This document shows positions 60,651 through 64,000 of a stretch of 64,000 bases of DNA, one piece after another (within the stretch, counting starts at the first letter, position 1; each line of letters begins with the position of its first letter). Source of the DNA: Halichoerus grypus. Taxonomy: Eukaryota; Chordata; Mammalia; Carnivora; Phocidae. A program made the position numbers and the translations under genes. The stretch is from the NCBI RefSeq assembly GCF_964656455.1, contig NC_135717.1:12367033-12431032 (forward strand), given 5' to 3'. The notes beneath the pieces were generated by a model. It saw only the letters and a program-made list of their open reading frames with translations, made no database searches and was not told where the DNA came from.

Positions 60651-61539
60651 CCATCATTCTCTGTGGGTCATGGGGAAGACTGCACTTCGTTGTAAACGTG
60701 ATGAGTTCAGAGCAGAGCATGTGCTCTGCCTCACCAGAGCCTCTAAAGCGGGACTCATCTTTGAGCCTCGGTGCCAATACATCTCTGGGGGTCCATGTGG
60801 CCTTCCTCATTCTGCCCCATGTCAGTGACCTACTTTTCCCTTCCCTCAGATTGATTCATTGTTCAAAAGGCTGGTGCCCCAGGAATGCGGACCTATGAAC
60901 TTACTTTGATACAGAAGAATAAAAGACTAGAATCCAGCCTTTGCTCAGGTCATACTTTGCTAAGGGGGCACGGGTAGAAAGCTGAGGAAAGGACACTTCA
61001 GTATGAGAGCAAGGAGGAAGCCACAGATGAAGGATGAGGACAGAGAACTGGAAGCTGGAGGGCTCTGAGCTTGCAGGGCCTGACTCAGCACCTCAACTCT
61101 AGTGTCTGAAAACAGCCCTGCTCTGCCCTGTTACTACCCAAGCACTGTGGGGTCCTTCCCAATTCCTTCCCTCAGTTTCCTCCAAGGACCTTCCTCCTCT
61201 GATTAGATTTATTTTGGGGAGTATAAGTGGGGAAGGGACGAGGAAGCTTCTGAGTCTACATAGAGAGAAACTGAGGCACAGGGTAGAGAGAGTAGTCATG
61301 TGTACCTTGTCCTGTAAGCCTTTAGGGATTGTCAGAGTGTTGTCATAGGTCCTGTGGTGTGCTCTGTAAGCCACTGGTTCCCTCACAGGAATGGTTTCCT
61401 GCCCGCTTCCTCACCATCTGTGGTTGGGTCATTTTACCTGAGAATGGCAGCTCCCATCCCAGGGAAGCAGCTCCTTCTAACAGAAGGGAAGCCCATTGGA
61501 GTCTGTACTGCATTGCCCCTACCCGTAACCCCATTAAGG

Positions 61540-61740
61540 GGTTGTAAATAGTACTATAATGATGTCTCAGTCATTTGTTTTGATGTATCCGAGCTTTTAA
61601 TAAATCAGCCACAGCTTGCTTAATAGGAATATGAGAGCAGAGTGCGTTGCTGCCAACAGCTGCTAGTAAATTATAAAGCATTCATCTGTTTTACAAGGGA
61701 GTTAAATGTTTGTTCTCTTTTAAGGGCTTGTGACTAAACA
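61540..61740. promoter_or_regulatory. Repeat-free block, candidate conserved non-coding element
   Basis: Contains ttttaataaatcagcc, gccaacagctgctag (CAGCTG E-box) and taaattataaagcattc in 200 bp with no repeat signature. Conservation cannot be seen from one sequence. Confidence 0.28.
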
Positions 61741-62309
61741 AGGGCAAGGAGGGGGCGTGCAGAGGCTTGCCTGATGCCCATGCCCTCTCAAGTAGACTAA
61801 CAGTTGCAGGTACCAGGGGGAAATACCTGTAACCAGAGCCATGTGAATTACAGTGCCCCCAGGGAAACCCTGTCATTATCGGGCGCTACTCCATGTGCAT
61901 CTCCGAAGCAGTATTTATTGGATTACATTTTTCTTCCACTTCAGAGGATTCTGTGAAATACAAGTCCCATTTCCCCCCACCTCCCTCCTTTTATCTTAAG
62001 ACTGTCTAAGGAAGGAGCATTAGATAAACCATATATCCAGCATGACTGACGTTCAATTGTCTGCAAAATTGAGTTAGCCTATTTTATTTGACTTTTATGT
62101 TTACATTTGAAGTGGACCTTTTTCTCCTCTTTTCAACACCATTGGCTTTATTTATCAAATAATTTTGAGAGGGAAGGCATCAGAATCAGTGCTTTTGCCA
62201 TCAGATAAAAACATGGGATCTAGGTAACCAGGATTCAAGAACCGTTGGTACTTATTTTGTGACCTTTGACAAGCTGTGGAGGCTGCTTGAATCCATTTCT
62301 TTACTTTTC

Positions 62310-64000
62310 GTTATTTAAAAAATTTTGAAATAATTACAGATTCACCAGAAGTTGCAAAGATAGTATAGAGTGATCCTGGGTACCCTTCACCCAGTATAAT
62401 GGGTGTGTGTAGTTTCACGTCCTTCTGTACATGTGTAGAATTGTGTAATCATCACTGCAATCAAGATCCAGAACTAGTCTATCATCACAAAACTCTCCCT
62501 AGTCTTACCCCTTTATAGTAACACCCACCCTCTTCCCTCTCACCTCCTTATCCCCTGGGAACTACAAATCTGCTTTCCATCTCTATAATTTTGTTATTTC
62601 AGAAATGTTACCTAAATGGAATCATACAATATGTGACATTTTGAGATTCTTTTTACTCAGCATAATGACCTTGAGATCCATGCATGTTGTTGCTTGTACC
62701 AACCACTGTTACTTCTTTTTTATTGCTAAGCAGTATTCCATGATATGGATATACCACAGTTTGTTTAATCATTCACTTATGAGGGACATTTTGATTGTTT
62801 CCAGGTTGGGGCTGTTACAAATAAAGCTGCTAAGAACAGTTATTTACAGATTTTTGTGTGGGCATACGTTTTCATTTCTCTGTGACAAATGCCCAGAATT
62901 GCAATTGCTGGGTCATATGGTCAGTGTATGTTTATTTACATTAAAAAAAAAAATTACCCAACTTCTTCAGAATGATTGTACCATTGTTCATTCCCATCAC
63001 CAGCTTATGAAACGGTTTATCGGTATCCCTTCTGTAGATGTTCTCTATCGAGTCGAGGGAATGCTTCTCTTTTATTTTCATAGATGTGTGTTGAATTTTG
63101 TCAAATGCTTTTTTGCATCAATTGATATGTTAATGTAATTCTTTTTTGTTTGAGCCTGTTGGTATGATGGATTACATTGATTTTTCAAATATTGAACCAG
63201 CCTTGCATCCCTGGAGTAAACCCTACTTTCATGATATATATTTCTTCCTACATATTGGTAAAGTTTATGTGCCAGTATTTTATTTAAGGACTTTTGTGTC
63301 TATATTCATGAAGGATAGTGGTCTCCTTTTCTTTTTTGGTACTGTCTTTGTCTGGATTGGGTATCAAGATAATGCTACAGCTTCGTAAAAGGAAATGGGA
63401 AGTATTTGCTTTCCTTCTTTTCTAATGTAGGCATTTATTGTTATAAATTATTCCCTTAGCACCTCTTTAGCTTCCATAAATTTGATGTTGTATTTTCATT
63501 CAGTTGAGGACATTGTTTAATGTTATTTGAGCCTTGTTCTTTGACCTAGGGGTTATTTCCAAGTGTGTTCTTTAATTTCCAACCTCTTGAGATTTTTCGT
63601 TTTTCTGTTATTTATGTTTTACTTATATTTGCAGTCAGAAAACATACTCTGTACCATTGTTTGATGTATGATTCAGCTCTTTAAATTAAAAAAAAAAGAA
63701 ATTTTCATATTAAAGCCTAGGATATGGTCTATCCTAATATTTTTTCCTGGTGGTCATTTGAAAAAAATGTGTATTCTGCTTCATCAAGTGAAGTATTCTA
63801 TAAATGTCAGTTAGATCCTGCTGTTGGTTGATGGTGTTGTTGAATTCTTTTACTTCCTTGGGGATTTTCTGTCCAATTGCTCTATCAGTTGTTGAGAAAG
63901 ACATGTTTTTAGTTTCCAACTATAGTTGTGTATTTATCTTTTTCTCTTTTCAGTTCTGTCAGTTTTGTTTCACATTTTAACTACTGTTTGGCACATACAC
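62310..64000 (-). mobile_element. Decayed L1 (L1M-type), 3' end to ORF2 endonuclease, runs off window
   Basis: Read on the minus strand the element goes from right to left. About 63720-63920 resembles the ORF2 endonuclease region (DLTDIYR then a HFF motif where L1 has YTFFSSAHGTF). About 63140-63400 is the reverse-transcriptase region; on the plus strand 'ccagccttgcatccctggag' and 'tctggattgggtatcaagat' mark it. 62600-62990 is an L1M 3'UTR ('aatggaatcatacaatatgt', 'gctgggtcatatggtcagtg' on the plus strand), ending around 62310 at 'ttgaaataattacagattca'. The ORF2 stretches are too short for a full element, so there are internal deletions. Long plus-strand frames at 62605-63138 and 63146-63388 are antisense to it and not genes. 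Confidence 0.88.

Larger units (their letters stand above)
59105..62305. other. No gene recognised; MIR and LINE scraps inside
   Basis: Besides the MIR at 60060-60310 and the LINE scrap at 60485-60650 the sequence is unique. Overlapping frames at 59153-59689 and 60532-60898 are mutual shadows. 61540-61740 is listed as a candidate regulatory block. Confidence 0.5.

Noticed and set aside
62605..63388. 177- and 80-residue plus-strand frames
   Set aside because: Antisense to the minus-strand L1; T-rich L1 antisense often stays open.

Overview
This is a mammalian nuclear DNA window with no intact protein-coding gene that I can support. It reads as intergenic or deep intronic sequence. Carnivora are indicated by at least 13 tRNA-Lys-type CAN SINE units, with heads like 'gcgcctgggtggctcagt', a CT-rich tract, AATAAA motifs and A-tails. 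The tail sequence of several copies (e.g. 7300-7495 and 44875-45090, with 'ccccctgcttgtgttccctc') is the type I associate with arctoid caniforms (bears, seals, mustelids) rather than dogs or cats. That finer placement is an inference from memory of SINE subfamilies.

Layout. 1-4290 is mostly unique sequence with short homopolymers. 4287-4629 holds two minus-strand CAN SINE units, one of them interrupted by a truncated U4 snRNA copy. 5444-7495 has two plus-strand SINEs. 7728-9215 is the best-defined gene relic: a minus-strand processed retrocopy of ACTL6B (BAF53B), broken by three frameshifts and a stop, with an odd in-frame 18-nt insertion. A minus-strand SINE follows at 9750-9946. From 10 kb to 24 kb the sequence is unique DNA mixed with MIR, L2-like and MER5-type relics and three more SINEs or SINE-split repeats. 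24.88-25.45 kb carries a local duplication into which two SINEs inserted in tandem. 25.7-35 kb is dense in old repeats (L2, MIR). 35.4-36.1 kb is a repeat-poor AT-rich block that could be a conserved non-coding element. 37-47 kb has scattered MER5, MIR and SINE copies. 48.5 kb has an L1M scrap. 50.4-52.6 kb has MIR and L2. 53.7-55.1 kb is an L1ME-like 3' region split by a SINE. 56.6 kb has a SINE with an (AAAT)n tail. From about 62.3 kb to the right edge lies a decayed minus-strand L1, 3' end first, running out of the window.

There is no gene network to describe. The biology readable here is transposition history: which elements jumped into which, which left target-site duplications, and which cellular RNAs (ACTL6B mRNA, U4 snRNA) were copied into DNA. 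I found no convincing sign of a new functional system. The observations most worth checking are the apparent intron remnant inside the ACTL6B retrocopy, the truncated U4 copy with 14-bp flanking duplications, and the double SINE insertion with three target copies.
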